This document shows positions 1 to 10,300 of a stretch of DNA of 64,000 nucleotides, piece by piece. The stretch spans positions 2,170,001 to 2,234,000 of the forward strand of contig NZ_CP018725.1 in NCBI RefSeq assembly GCF_001908725.1, written 5' to 3'. The stretch's first letter is position 1. Each line of letters starts with the position of its first letter. The notes beneath the pieces were generated by a model, which searched no databases, was not told the DNA's origin, and worked only from the letters and a program-made list of their open reading frames with translations. Both the position numbers and the translations under genes were made by a program. The stretch is from Xanthomonas vesicatoria ATCC 35937. GTDB lineage: Bacteria; Pseudomonadota; Gammaproteobacteria; Xanthomonadales; Xanthomonadaceae.

Positions 1-393
1 GGCAGCCCCACCTACATGGGCGGGCCGGCCTGGCAGTTCAAGAGGTTTGCCGACGACAGTTCCAAGCCGTGGTTTGCGCAGGCATGGAAGGACAAGGTGG
101 CCGCAGGCTTCACCAACTCGGCCTCGGTGAACGGCGACAAGTACGCCACCATCCAGTATTTCTGGACCTTGTCGCAGCAGCATGGGCAGGTCTGGGTCGG
201 CACCGGTCTGCCGCCGTCCAACACCAAGGCGCATGGGCCGCAGGACATCAACTGGACCGCCGGCTGGGGCGGCGCGCTGGCGATCTCACCCTCGGACGCA
301 TCGCCGGACGAAGCCCCGCGTAGCGGCGATCTGGAAACCGCAAAACTGCTTGGCAAGCGCGTCGCCGAGTTCGCCAACAAGCTCAAGGGCTGA
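1..393 (+). CDS. Flavodoxin-family NAD(P)H oxidoreductase, C-terminal part
   Basis: The window opens inside this gene; 130 codons and the stop are visible. The first residues GSPTYMGGPAWQFKRF match the FMN-phosphate/isoalloxazine loop of flavodoxin-like quinone or FMN reductases (the 'SPTYxGxxxxxFKxF' segment of WrbA relatives), and a later stretch with WTAGWGGALAISP fits the second flavin-contacting loop. Such proteins bind FMN and transfer electrons from NAD(P)H to quinones or other acceptors in the cytoplasm. The N-terminal phosphate-binding loop lies outside the window, so the subfamily (WrbA or general flavodoxin_2) cannot be settled. Confidence 0.75.
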   Translation, partial: GSPTYMGGPAWQFKRFADDSSKPWFAQAWKDKVAAGFTNSASVNGDKYATIQYFWTLSQQHGQVWVGTGLPPSNTKAHGPQDINWTAGWGGALAISPSDASPDEAPRSGDLETAKLLGKRVAEFANKLKG

Positions 394-1023
394 GGCTGCC
401 ATCGCAACGCCCGCGCGTCTCGCCAGGCTTGAAGGAGCGCGATAGCGCGGGCGTTGGTGTGTTCGACGATGCGGTTGCCGGCATGGCACCCAGAGCAGGC
501 GTGCAGGTTGGCCAAGGGCGTTGGCATCGCCTGCGTTGCACAAGCACGCAGGCGGATCGCCGGGCCCGCGCGTACTGCACTCATGGATGTCCGGATCACG
601 GGGCAATCTCAATGGCGCCGCGCGTCGATGCCAGCGGGATGCTTGCGGCACCATCGTGCGCGCAGTGCTGAGCGTCGGGCCCGGCTGCGGGTTGCGGCAT
701 CGGCAACACGTCGCGCGTGATGGGCGCTACGGCAAGCGCAACCGAACGCAGACGCTGTGTGTCGCTGCAGGTCATCTCATTCCGCCGCAACGACTGTTCA
801 ATACGCGACGCTGCCTTGCTATCGGCGCCATCGACAACTGGACCCTTGCTCGGCGCATCAGCTGTCCGAATCCATTGACAGTGCAGTGCAGCGCTGTCAC
901 TTCCATGCAAAGGCACAGACACCACCACTCACCGACCTCAAGCATTCGCACGTGGGCCACGCCGCGCTAACGCGCGCCGCGCCACTCTCCCCGCCTACTT
1001 CACTGCACGGAGCTTCCCCCACC
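394..1023. other. Intergenic, no gene recognised
   Basis: About 630 bases between the flavodoxin-family gene and the aldo/keto reductase. Several short open frames exist on both strands, but none has a convincing start, composition or family motif. The right end presumably carries the aldo/keto reductase promoter; I see no clear -35/-10 pair. Confidence 0.5.
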
Positions 1024-2019
<996 letters not shown>

Positions 2020-2215
2020 GTCATGACCGCGTGGCCGTCGCGATCGCTGCGGCCACGCGCTGATGACTGCAAGTGCCTGCGCAAAGTGCCGCCACCGGCA
2101 AATACCGGCGGCCGCGAACGGCTGAGCACGGTAGTGCGGTACTGATCGCGTGCACTCACGCCATCGCATCGTCCCAGCCCGCACACTCGTCGCACCATCG
2201 CTGACATCACGCCGC

Positions 2216-2911
2216 ATGCTGTCTTTCGTGATTCCCGCTCACAACGAGGCTGCGCTGATCGGCGAAACGCTGCAGTGCCTGCATGCTTGCGCACGGGCAA
2301 TGCAGCTGGACTACGAAGCGATCGTGGTGGCCGATGCCTGCGAGGACGACACCGCACGGATTGCGCGCGACAACGGAGCACAGGTGCTGGAGGTACAGCT
2401 GCGGCATATCGCGGCCACGCGTAATGCCGGCGCGCAGGCCGCGCAAGGCGAGCGCCTGCTGTTTCTGGATGCCGATACCTTGATCAACCCGCAGGTGGTC
2501 GGCGCCGCACTGGCTGCGCTGGATGCCGGTGCAGTAGGAGGCGGTGCGCAGGTCCATCTGCAGGGCGATCGGGCGTGGTTCGAGCGTGCAGCGCAGGCCG
2601 CGTTTGGCTGGTTCTTTCGCGTTGCCGGCATCGCACCCGGGTGTTTTCTGTTCTGTACGCGCGTGGCCTTCGTCAGCGCCGGGGCCTTCGATACGCGTTA
2701 TTACGCCGGCGAAGATGTGGCCTTGAGCCGTGCGCTGGCGCGTTGCGGTCGCTTCGTGATCCTTCGCCAGACCGTGCACACCTCCGATCGCAAGCTGCGC
2801 AGTTTTTCCAAGCGAGAGCACCTGGGTCTGTTGCTGCGGTTTCTGTGGCGCGGGCGCCGCATGCTGCAGACCCGCGACGCGCTGGGCTTCTGGTATCAGA
2901 GACGGCGCTGA
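2216..2911 (+). CDS. Glycosyltransferase family 2
   Basis: A 231-residue GT-A fold glycosyltransferase. It begins with FVIPAHNEAALIGETL, the nucleotide-sugar binding strand of family 2, and has the metal/UDP-binding DAD triad at residues 85-87 (LLFLDADTLI). A later 'YYAGEDVALSRAL' resembles the ED acceptor/catalytic-base motif. It lacks the long membrane segments of processive synthases, although a hydrophobic stretch near residues 130-150 could contact the membrane. The ATG at 2216 is chosen because the fold starts directly there, although the frame is open further upstream. Sugar donor and acceptor are unknown; no polysaccharide cluster surrounds it. Confidence 0.85.
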   Translation: MLSFVIPAHNEAALIGETLQCLHACARAMQLDYEAIVVADACEDDTARIARDNGAQVLEVQLRHIAATRNAGAQAAQGERLLFLDADTLINPQVVGAALAALDAGAVGGGAQVHLQGDRAWFERAAQAAFGWFFRVAGIAPGCFLFCTRVAFVSAGAFDTRYYAGEDVALSRALARCGRFVILRQTVHTSDRKLRSFSKREHLGLLLRFLWRGRRMLQTRDALGFWYQRRR

Positions 2912-3023
2912 ACCGAGCGTGTCCGCAGCGCGCGAGGATGCCGCGCCACCTGCCCTCAAATCGGGACGTGGCAGCACATGCCACTTACACTGCGGTCCTT
3001 GTTCTTGCTTCGAGTTGCGCCGC

Positions 3024-5129
3024 ATGGCTTCCTTGCACCGCCCTGTCCTGATCGCTGCAATGGCTGCCGCGGCATTGACCACCGCAGCCTGTCACCGCGA
3101 GGGTACGGCGCCAGCGGCCGATTCCCGCACCACGCCCGCCCCCAGCACACCCAAACTCGGTGATTTTGGTTTCGATCTGTCGGGCATGGATCGCAGCGTG
3201 GCGCCAGGCGACGACTTCTTCAGTTACGCCAGTGGCACCTGGGTCAAGACCACGCAGATTCCCGACGACCGCTCCAGCTTCAACAGCTTTGTCAGCATCG
3301 CCATCGACACCGAGCGCCACAGCCGCGACATCATCGAAGGCGCTGCCGCCAACGACCGCGTCACCGGCGAAGACAAGCAGATCGGCGACTATTACGCCGC
3401 CTACATGGACGAAGCAAGCATCGAGGCCAAGGGCGTGCGGCCGGTGCAACCGGAGCTGGACGCCATCGCGCAGCTGGAAGACAAGCAGGCGCTGGCCCGT
3501 ACCCTGGGTGGGCAACTACGCGCCGATGTGGACCTGCTCAATTCGACGAATTTCTACACTGACCGTCTGTTCGGCCTGTGGGTGTCGCAGGATCTGCACA
3601 ACCCGGGGCGCTACGCGCCGTACCTGGTACAAGGCGGCCTCGGCATGCTCGAGCGCAGCTTCTACCTGGACGGCGGGCGCATGGCGCAACTGCGCGACGC
3701 CTACCGCGCCCACATCGTCAAGGTGCTGGAACTGGCAGGCATCGACGATGCGCCGACCAAGGCCGCGCGCATCCTGGCCCTTGAAATCGCCATGGCGCAC
3801 GTGCATGCCACGCCCGAGCAGACCAACAACGTGCAGGCTGGCGCAAATGCCTGGAAACGGGCCGATTTTGCGCATAATGCACCGGGCCTGGACTGGGCGC
3901 TGTTCTTCGATGCCGCCGGCCTGAAGGCGCAACAGGACTTCATCGTCTGGCAGCCGCAGGCCGTGCGCGGGTTGTCGGCGCTGGTGCAGGCCGAGCCGCT
4001 ACAGACCTGGAAGGACTATCTGAGCTTCCGCGCATTGGATCGCGCCTCGCCGTATCTGTCCAAGGCGTTCGCCGATGAACGGTTCGCGTTTTACGGCACC
4101 ACTTTGGAAGGCACGCCGCAACAACGTCAGCGCTGGAAGCGGGGCATCGACGCCACCAACGCTGCATTGGGCGAAGCGGTGGGCAAGCGCTACGTGCAGA
4201 AATACGTCAGTGCACAAACCAAGACCCGCGCCGAAGAGATGGTCAAGAATCTGATCGCCGCGTTCGGCAAGCGCATCGATGCGCTGGAATGGATGACGCC
4301 GGAGACCAAGCAGCACGCCAAGGCCAAGATCGCCGGATTGACGGTGGCAGTGGGCTACCCGGACAGCTGGCGCGACTACAGCGCACTCGACGTGCGCCGC
4401 GACGATGCGCTGGGCAACGTGGAACGCGCCGGCCTGTTCGAGTACCGCCGCAATATCGCCAAGCTGGGCAAGGCGGTCGATCATCGCGAGTGGTACATGC
4501 TGCCGCAGGAGGTCAATGCGCTGAATGTGCCACTGGAAAACCGCCTCATCTTCCCGGCCGCGATTCTGCAACCGCCGTTCTTCGACCCGGCCGCCGACGA
4601 TGCAGTGAACTACGGCGCGATCGGTGCGGTGATCGGGCATGAAATCAGCCATAGCTTCGACAACATGGGTGCGCTGTTCGACGAACACGGCGAGCTGCAC
4701 AACTGGTGGACGCCGCAGGATCTGAAGAAATTCGAGACCGCCGGCAATGCGCTTGCCGCACAGTTCGGCGCCTACAAGCCGTTCGACGATCTGGCGGTCA
4801 ACGGCAAACTGACGCTGGGCGAAAACATCGCCGATGTCGCTGGCCTGGCCACCGCGTACGACGCCTATCAGTTGTCGCTGCAGGGTAAGCAGCCGCAGAC
4901 CATCGATGGCTTCAGTCCGGATCAGCGCTTCTTCCTGGGGTTTGCGCAGGCCTGGCGCAGCAAATACCGCGACGCTGCGCTGCGCAATGCCGTGCTCACC
5001 GACGTACACGCGCCCGGACGCTTCCGCGCCCAGACCGTACGCAATGTGGATGCGTGGTACCCGGCCTTCGATGTGACGCAGGGGCAGCAGCTGTATCTGC
5101 CGCCGGAACAGCGGGTCAAGATCTGGTAA
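3024..5129 (+). CDS. M13 family zinc metallopeptidase, lipoprotein (neprilysin/PepO-like)
   Basis: A 701-residue zinc endopeptidase. The zinc site is intact: His539-Glu-Ile-Ser-His543 (HEISH) and the third ligand in GENIAD (Glu600, with Asp604 positioned as in neprilysin's ExxxD). The upstream substrate-binding segment EVNALNVP corresponds to the family NAxY region. The N-terminus from ATG 3024 is a lipoprotein signal (hydrophobic core, then AAC), so it probably sits in the periplasm or outer membrane and cleaves peptides. It ends in VKIW, as members of this family usually end in a C-x-x-W-like box. An earlier in-frame start at 2919 would place non-hydrophobic residues before the signal peptide and is rejected. 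Confidence 0.92.
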   Translation: MASLHRPVLIAAMAAAALTTAACHREGTAPAADSRTTPAPSTPKLGDFGFDLSGMDRSVAPGDDFFSYASGTWVKTTQIPDDRSSFNSFVSIAIDTERHSRDIIEGAAANDRVTGEDKQIGDYYAAYMDEASIEAKGVRPVQPELDAIAQLEDKQALARTLGGQLRADVDLLNSTNFYTDRLFGLWVSQDLHNPGRYAPYLVQGGLGMLERSFYLDGGRMAQLRDAYRAHIVKVLELAGIDDAPTKAARILALEIAMAHVHATPEQTNNVQAGANAWKRADFAHNAPGLDWALFFDAAGLKAQQDFIVWQPQAVRGLSALVQAEPLQTWKDYLSFRALDRASPYLSKAFADERFAFYGTTLEGTPQQRQRWKRGIDATNAALGEAVGKRYVQKYVSAQTKTRAEEMVKNLIAAFGKRIDALEWMTPETKQHAKAKIAGLTVAVGYPDSWRDYSALDVRRDDALGNVERAGLFEYRRNIAKLGKAVDHREWYMLPQEVNALNVPLENRLIFPAAILQPPFFDPAADDAVNYGAIGAVIGHEISHSFDNMGALFDEHGELHNWWTPQDLKKFETAGNALAAQFGAYKPFDDLAVNGKLTLGENIADVAGLATAYDAYQLSLQGKQPQTIDGFSPDQRFFLGFAQAWRSKYRDAALRNAVLTDVHAPGRFRAQTVRNVDAWYPAFDVTQGQQLYLPPEQRVKIW

Positions 5130-5324
5130 GTGGTGGCGCGGGTCGCGAAGCGGCAATTCATCGACACTGTCAGCGTGCCTGCCACCATCGGACAGTCATC
5201 CTGCTCGCTCGGCCATCGCCCGCCTTACGGCCTGTGCAGTCGTTGGGGCCCGACGCAAACCGCCGATCCCGCATTGCAGGACTGTTCGGTGAGTGCAGCC
5301 TTCAAAAACGCCGAAAGCAAATCC

Positions 5325-5358
5325 GCCTCCCACCGGGAGAGGGGTTGGAGCGAGGGTC
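5325..5358. repeat. Small hairpin repeat (Xanthomonas-type intergenic element)
   Basis: The sequence around 5325-5358 has a CTCCC...GGGAG hairpin (5327-5331 with 5335-5339) followed by a GGGGTTGGAG-type tail. Elements of this style recur between genes in Xanthomonas genomes. Only one copy is seen here, so the repeat nature rests on general knowledge. The rest of the gap 5130-5445 holds no gene. Confidence 0.35.
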
Positions 5359-5445
5359 AGTCATCGCAGGGATCTAACCGCCCCCCGCAGCGCCACGCAC
5401 TGGCTAAACCCCCGCGCAAATCACACACACCCCAACTGAAGACCG

Positions 5446-6366
5446 CTACTCCGGCCACTGCAGCAACGTCGCCGGTTCCAATTGCATGCGTCTGCAGGCA
5501 CGGGCCGATAAGCCGTCGCGCAACGCGGTGCGGAACAACGGCGACAAGCTGCGCAGCAGCCGGGCGGATGCATGGGCCTGTGCGCGTTGGGTGGTGGTGC
5601 GTCCAAGCATGTCGCTGGCCCAGCCCGGCAACAACGCAGTACCGGCGCCGAGGAACACGCCGCGCGACAGGCCTGCCGCAGGCACCGGCAGCTGGATGCT
5701 GGTGAGGATGTCCAGGACCTCGCGCGAGCGTGCGTCCATACGCAGCTCGCCACGCACCGAGGCAAAATACGCGTCCACCTCGGCCTCGCTGGCGGGCACG
5801 TCGGTCGCGCCCAGGGCTTCGGCCACGCGCCGCGCTTCGTCGTAATAGCGGTCGGCGATTGCGCCCGGCACCGCGCGGCAATAGCGCCGGCAGCCCTGCA
5901 GAAAACCGTAGGCTTCGGTGACATGCACCCAGGTCAGCAGCGCCGGATCGTTGGCTTCGTACGGCACGCCGTCGGCGGTGTGGCCGCGGATATGCGCGTG
6001 AATGCGCCGCACGCGCGCGATCAGCTGCTCGGCTTCGGCCTGGGGTGCGTAGGTCGTGCCGGCGACGAAATTGGTGGTGCGCCGCAGCCGGCCGACCAGG
6101 TCGGCGCGGAAATTGGAATGATCGTAGACCCCGGCCAGCGCGCGCGGGTGCAGCAGCTGCAGCATCAACGCGCACAGCCCGCCGGACAGCATGCCGGGAA
6201 ATTCGGAATGCACGCGCCAGGTGACGCTGTCGGGCCCGAAGATGCCCGGGTCGCCCAGCGGCTGATCGTATTCGATGGTGCTCTGGCCACGCGGAAACGC
6301 GCCCAGCACCCAGCGGCGGATCTGTTCGGCGGCAGGGGCTGTGAGGGTACGCAGGACGGCAGACAT
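5446..6366 (-). CDS. Oxygenase MpaB family protein (DUF2236)
   Basis: A 306-residue all-alpha protein of the MpaB/rubber-oxygenase-catalytic (DUF2236) family. Characteristic segments are the N-terminal GPDSVTWRVHSEFPGML, the heme-neighbourhood 'LLHPRALAGVYDHSNF' and 'THVTEAY'-like helix (LLTWVHVTEAYGFLQG). Family members are heme b oxygenases or proteins of unknown substrate. It is convergent with the metallopeptidase and divergent from the membrane protein at 6977. No signal peptide is evident. The substrate is unknown. Confidence 0.82.
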   Translation of the reverse strand: MSAVLRTLTAPAAEQIRRWVLGAFPRGQSTIEYDQPLGDPGIFGPDSVTWRVHSEFPGMLSGGLCALMLQLLHPRALAGVYDHSNFRADLVGRLRRTTNFVAGTTYAPQAEAEQLIARVRRIHAHIRGHTADGVPYEANDPALLTWVHVTEAYGFLQGCRRYCRAVPGAIADRYYDEARRVAEALGATDVPASEAEVDAYFASVRGELRMDARSREVLDILTSIQLPVPAAGLSRGVFLGAGTALLPGWASDMLGRTTTQRAQAHASARLLRSLSPLFRTALRDGLSARACRRMQLEPATLLQWPE

Positions 6367-6976
6367 GCGGCGATGATACGGGGGGCGCCTGCACGATCAC
6401 GTCAGCGTGCAGGTGGCCGGGCACAGGTGCCTCATCCGCCGGTCAGGCACAGACGTGCGCCGCGGCGCTTTGCAGTCGAGCCAGCGCGCGCGATCGAGAC
6501 ACCAGCAACGTGCTAGTAATCGTCCGTCACAGAGGCATAGGCGACGCGGACGGACGCCCACATCCCAATGGCAATCCCGGCGTCTTATGCCCGCAGCGTT
6601 GGTCCGAGGGCGGTGGCGTCGTTTTGGTGGCCGCTGTCCTCCCTCTCGTAACGGCGCCATCCAACCCGCAGCCCACGCTTCGGTCCGCACGTGATCGCCG
6701 CACTGGCAGGTGTGCAGTGCAACAAGAGTGGCGAGGCAACACGTGCGCGATCTGGCGCCAGCGCAGCCAAACCGCCTGAATTCAGCGTTTTGTGCGCGGG
6801 TGCGCAACTTTGTGCGGCCACAGCTTCGTCTCAGGCATTGCCATGCACAGCGAAAGTGCTAGAACTAGGACCGTCCGACATTGGCCATGCATCGCACGGC
6901 ACGTCGGTCGCTCCAGGGCACCGGCAGCCGTCGGTGCAGCGAGTCGTTCGTACCAGCCAACCGTCGGGAGCTTGTC
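6367..6976. other. Intergenic between divergent genes
   Basis: About 610 bases separate the MpaB-type gene from the membrane protein at 6977. No frame has a credible start plus recognisable protein. The promoters of both divergent genes should lie here. Confidence 0.45.
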
Positions 6977-7576
6977 ATGATCGCTTTGTTCCAGGGTTTA
7001 GGCCTGCTATTGCAGGACAACGCACTCCATCGGCGCTCCTTCGACGAGCAGGTCGTCTATTGGCGCGACAAGACCGACGCGGAACTCGACGAGGAGCTTG
7101 ATCTACTCAAGGTGGCCAAGAAACAGTGGGTGATCGCCTCGATCATCGGCTGGCAGGCGATTTCGCTGGTGCTGCTGGGCGTGATCACGCACCAGCTGTG
7201 GCAGAACGACTACCACCTGACCTTCAGCCGCGTGGTGATCATCTTTACGTCATGGGCGTCGATCCTGTTCATCATGTGGTACATCGCCGACCTGTTCGAC
7301 CATAGCGCCGGCTTCGAGCGCTGGTTGCGCGCTTTCAACAGCCGCGCCCGGGTGACCCCGGATGCCGACTCGGTCGAGTGCGTTGCCGATGCGTTGGACA
7401 TGACGCGCCGCTATCCGGAGGTGCTGCGCTACAAGCAGGAAGTGACCTCCAAGCGCGAGCTGCGCCACGAGGACATCGTCAACATGCGCGAGATGGGCCG
7501 CCTGCGCCGCTACACAGAATTGCTGCGCGATCTGGACCGCTTCGATGGCGCGCCACGGCTGGTGGCCAACGCCTGA
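6977..7576 (+). CDS. Small inner-membrane protein, unknown function
   Basis: A 199-residue protein with two hydrophobic segments (about residues 52-72 and 84-105, with 'WVIASIIGWQAISLVLLGVI' and 'VVIIFTSWASILFIMWYIA') flanked by charged helices. The N-terminal region contains an acidic run (DKTDAELDEELDLL), and the C-terminal cytoplasmic domain is rich in Arg and Glu. The ATG at 6977 is preceded by GGGAG at a proper distance. I recognise no family. It stands alone and is followed by a strong terminator. Confidence 0.72.
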   Translation: MIALFQGLGLLLQDNALHRRSFDEQVVYWRDKTDAELDEELDLLKVAKKQWVIASIIGWQAISLVLLGVITHQLWQNDYHLTFSRVVIIFTSWASILFIMWYIADLFDHSAGFERWLRAFNSRARVTPDADSVECVADALDMTRRYPEVLRYKQEVTSKRELRHEDIVNMREMGRLRRYTELLRDLDRFDGAPRLVANA

Positions 7577-7614
7577 AGCTTGGGCACAGATCGCTGACGA
7601 TAACGCGCGATTTG

Positions 7615-7657
7615 AATGCAAAACGGCCGATGGAACCCCATCGGCCGTTTTGCATTT
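7615..7657 (+). terminator. Rho-independent terminator
   Basis: A perfect 19-bp stem (7615-7633 with 7638-7656, loop AACC) whose descending arm contains GTTTTGCATTT. It lies 38 bases after the membrane protein stop. Because it is flanked by A and T runs it could serve both strands. Confidence 0.85.
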
Positions 7658-7777
7658 CAGCACGACAATTCAGCCTGATCCGAGCGCGCGCCAGGTGCGT
7701 CGTGTCGTTGTTTTGTGGCTGTGTGGGTCTGTGACGCAGGAGTCGAATGACGCGTTGGCGCCAGCGTGTTCGAACGA

Positions 7778-8074
7778 CTAGAACGCGATCACACGAACAG
7801 GGTCTGCAAACTCATCGGACAGAAGCTCCGCCAAGAACACCGCATCCTCCAGAGACTCGTCGGGCCCATGCGCGCGGTGAGCATGACATGGGGCCGAGCC
7901 ATCTCCCACGCGCAGGTCATCGATCAGGTTCTCGATGCGCCCGGCATCGACGCCGACCACACCGACGCAGGTGACACCTTCAGCGATCCAGTCGGCGACC
8001 AGGGTTGCCAGCCCTGGCCATTCGTCGTGCAATGAATGCAGAACGATCCTGCGCGGGTCGGCTTCGCGGCTCAA
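7778..8074 (-). CDS. Conserved-looking hypothetical protein
   Basis: A 98-residue protein. It reads like a folded alpha/beta domain (EWPGLATLVADWIAEGVTC, then VGVVGVDAGRIENLIDDL) and ends with an acidic helix (ESLEDAVFLAELLSDEF). It begins 19 bases after the stop of the amino acid permease on the same strand, so it is probably co-transcribed with it. I recognise no family and no catalytic motif. A frame on the opposite strand (7766-8035) covers the same bases but has poorer composition. Confidence 0.6.
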   Translation of the reverse strand: MSREADPRRIVLHSLHDEWPGLATLVADWIAEGVTCVGVVGVDAGRIENLIDDLRVGDGSAPCHAHRAHGPDESLEDAVFLAELLSDEFADPVRVIAF

Positions 8075-8093
8075 GCCAGGTGCGCAGCGTCAC

Positions 8094-9689
8094 TCAAGCC
8101 CGCGCCACCGCCTGTTCCACCGACGGGGTACGCCAGCCGCTGCGCACGCCCCAGATGTAGAACACCACGCCAACTGCCGCGACCACCGCGAGGTCGGTGC
8201 CGTAGCTCAGGTAGCCATGGCCGCCGAAATCGCTGCTGCCGGCCCAGGACAGCAGCGCGATCACTGGCAGGTAGCAGATCATCCAGGCCGCGCCCCTGAG
8301 GTTGCGGCGCAGGTCCGGCCAGCCCTGCTTGGCCTGGTAGTAGCAGTACACCGGTAGCGCCACGACCATCAGCAGGATGATCTCGCCGGTCAGCGGCCAG
8401 CGCGCCCAGTACAGCAGCTCGGTGGCCATTACAAACGCGACGCCGGCCAGTACCGGCAAGGCAGCGATGCGCAACGGGCGATGCAGCTCCGGTGCGTGGC
8501 GACGCAGCGCCATCGCGCTGATCGGGCCGGTGAGGTAGGAAATGATGGTGGCGACCGAGATCACCGCCGCCAGCGTGCCCCAGCCACGGAAGAAGAACAG
8601 GAACACGAACGACACCGCCAGGTTGAAGAACATCGCCATGCGCGGCACGCCCCACACCGGGTGCAGCTTGCCCAGCGCGGCCGGCATGGTGCCGTTCTTT
8701 TCCATGCCGTAGACCATGCGCGCGGTAGTGGCGGTGTAGGTGATACCGGTGCCGCTCGGGCTGACGAAGGCATCGATGTACAGCAGCATCGCCAGCCAGT
8801 GCAGGTTGACGATGATGGCCAGCTCGGCGAACGGCGAGCGGAAATCGATGCCGTGCCAGCCGGCCTTGGCCAGCAGATCCGGTGGCACCGCGCCGATGTA
8901 GGCCACCTGCAGGATCACGTAGACCACCGTGGCCAACGCGATCGAACCGAGCACCGCGAACGGAATGCTGCGGCCCGGGTTGCGCGCTTCGCCGGCCAGG
9001 TTCACCGGGCTCTGGAAGCCGTTGAAGCTGAAGACGATGCCGGCAGTGGCCACGGCGGTGAGCACCGCCGCCAGGTCGATCACATGGGTATCGCCGTGGA
9101 TGCCGACGCTGAAGTTTTCGGTATGAAAGCCGCTGGCGATCAAGGCCACGCCGGTCGCCGCCGGCACCACCAGCTTGAACACGGTGATCAGGGTGTTGGA
9201 ACGCGCAAACAGCTTGACGCTCCAGAAATTCAGGAAGAAGTACACCAGCACCAGCACCGCGGAGATCAACAGGCCGGGCACCGACAGCTCGCCTGCTCCG
9301 CCGGGCGCTTGCACGTAGAGCCCTTGCGCCCAGGCCCATGGCCAGGAGGCCATGTACTGCACAGAGGCCTCGGCTTCGACCGGGATGACCGACACGATGG
9401 CGATCCAGTTCGCCCAGCCGGCGATGAAGCCCACCAGCGAGCCGTGCGAGTAATGGCTATAACGCACCATGCCGCCGGATTCGGGGAACATGGCGCCCAG
9501 TTCGGCGTAGGACAGTGCGATGGTGGTGATGATCGCCGCGCCCAGGATCCAGGCCCAGATCGCACCCGGACCGGCCAGCCCGGCCGCGCGCCAGGCGCCG
9601 AACAGCCAGCCAGAACCAATGATCGAGCCCAGCCCGGTGAGCATGAGCGCAAAGGGGCCGACGTCGCGGCGCAACGAATGTTCGGACAT
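8094..9689 (-). CDS. APC-family amino acid permease
   Basis: A 531-residue inner-membrane transporter with about twelve to fourteen hydrophobic helices. The first helix carries the APC substrate-binding signature LTGLGSIIGSGWLFGAW, and helix 2-3 has ELGAMFPESGGMVRYSHY. The long helix-6 region reads FSFNGFQSPVNLAGEARNPG, as in bacterial amino-acid:proton symporters, some of which carry aspartate. The start at MSEHSLRRDVG is preferred; 13 extra residues upstream (from 9728) add no family similarity. The substrate is not predictable beyond amino acid or amine. Confidence 0.88.
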   Translation of the reverse strand: MSEHSLRRDVGPFALMLTGLGSIIGSGWLFGAWRAAGLAGPGAIWAWILGAAIITTIALSYAELGAMFPESGGMVRYSHYSHGSLVGFIAGWANWIAIVSVIPVEAEASVQYMASWPWAWAQGLYVQAPGGAGELSVPGLLISAVLVLVYFFLNFWSVKLFARSNTLITVFKLVVPAATGVALIASGFHTENFSVGIHGDTHVIDLAAVLTAVATAGIVFSFNGFQSPVNLAGEARNPGRSIPFAVLGSIALATVVYVILQVAYIGAVPPDLLAKAGWHGIDFRSPFAELAIIVNLHWLAMLLYIDAFVSPSGTGITYTATTARMVYGMEKNGTMPAALGKLHPVWGVPRMAMFFNLAVSFVFLFFFRGWGTLAAVISVATIISYLTGPISAMALRRHAPELHRPLRIAALPVLAGVAFVMATELLYWARWPLTGEIILLMVVALPVYCYYQAKQGWPDLRRNLRGAAWMICYLPVIALLSWAGSSDFGGHGYLSYGTDLAVVAAVGVVFYIWGVRSGWRTPSVEQAVARA

Positions 9690-9874
9690 GAAAAGCCTGG
9701 GAGTGAGGGCGCCGTGAACCGGCAACAAGCCGCCAATGATCGCAGAAGCGACCGCTTGTCGTCAGTGCGTATTCAGGCAAAGCGCGACATTCCCAGGCGT
9801 CCACGCACGCAGCCAGGCCCCGGCCGCCGATGTTCCCGCCGTCACGCGACACCGCGATGACAGAGGCTGCGGCC

Positions 9875-10255
9875 TTACCCGTGGCACTCGGCAGCGGGCG
9901 CATCGCGGCCCACGCAGGTATGCGCCGCCACCGGCAGGCCGTGCAGTGCGCGGACCTGGCCAGGCAGTAGCGCAAAGCTGTCCAGCGTCTTGCGCGTACA
10001 CGTCGGCGCCGGGCCGCTGCCGGCGTTGGCGGCGGTCGTGGCTGCCGGGCACTGTTCTTCATAGATCAGGTAATGGCACTGGCCGCTGCTGCTGACCAGG
10101 CAGTGCACATTGGTCTCGGCGTCGGTGACCTGCGTCTTGCTGAAGAGCACGTCGCGGCCATCGCTGGTGGCGCGGGTGATCGAGGTGGTGCCGTTGCGTT
10201 CGTGGCAGCCGGCCAGGGCGAGCAGGCAATACACCAGGGAGGCGATCAGGCGCAT
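9875..10255 (-). CDS. Small cysteine-rich lipoprotein, unknown function
   Basis: A 126-residue protein with a short lipoprotein signal (MRLIASLVYCLLALAGC), where the lipobox LAGC predicts lipidation at Cys17. The mature part has at least five further cysteines (CLVSSSGQC, EEQC, PTC, HTC, AEC), suggesting disulfides in the periplasm. It lies 45 bases after the LytTR regulator stop on the same strand and may be the last gene of that operon. No family is recognised. Confidence 0.7.
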   Translation of the reverse strand: MRLIASLVYCLLALAGCHERNGTTSITRATSDGRDVLFSKTQVTDAETNVHCLVSSSGQCHYLIYEEQCPAATTAANAGSGPAPTCTRKTLDSFALLPGQVRALHGLPVAAHTCVGRDAPAAECHG

Positions 10256-10300
10256 GGAGGCAGTCCTTTCGTGTCGATGCGGTATGGGGGAGACGGGGAA

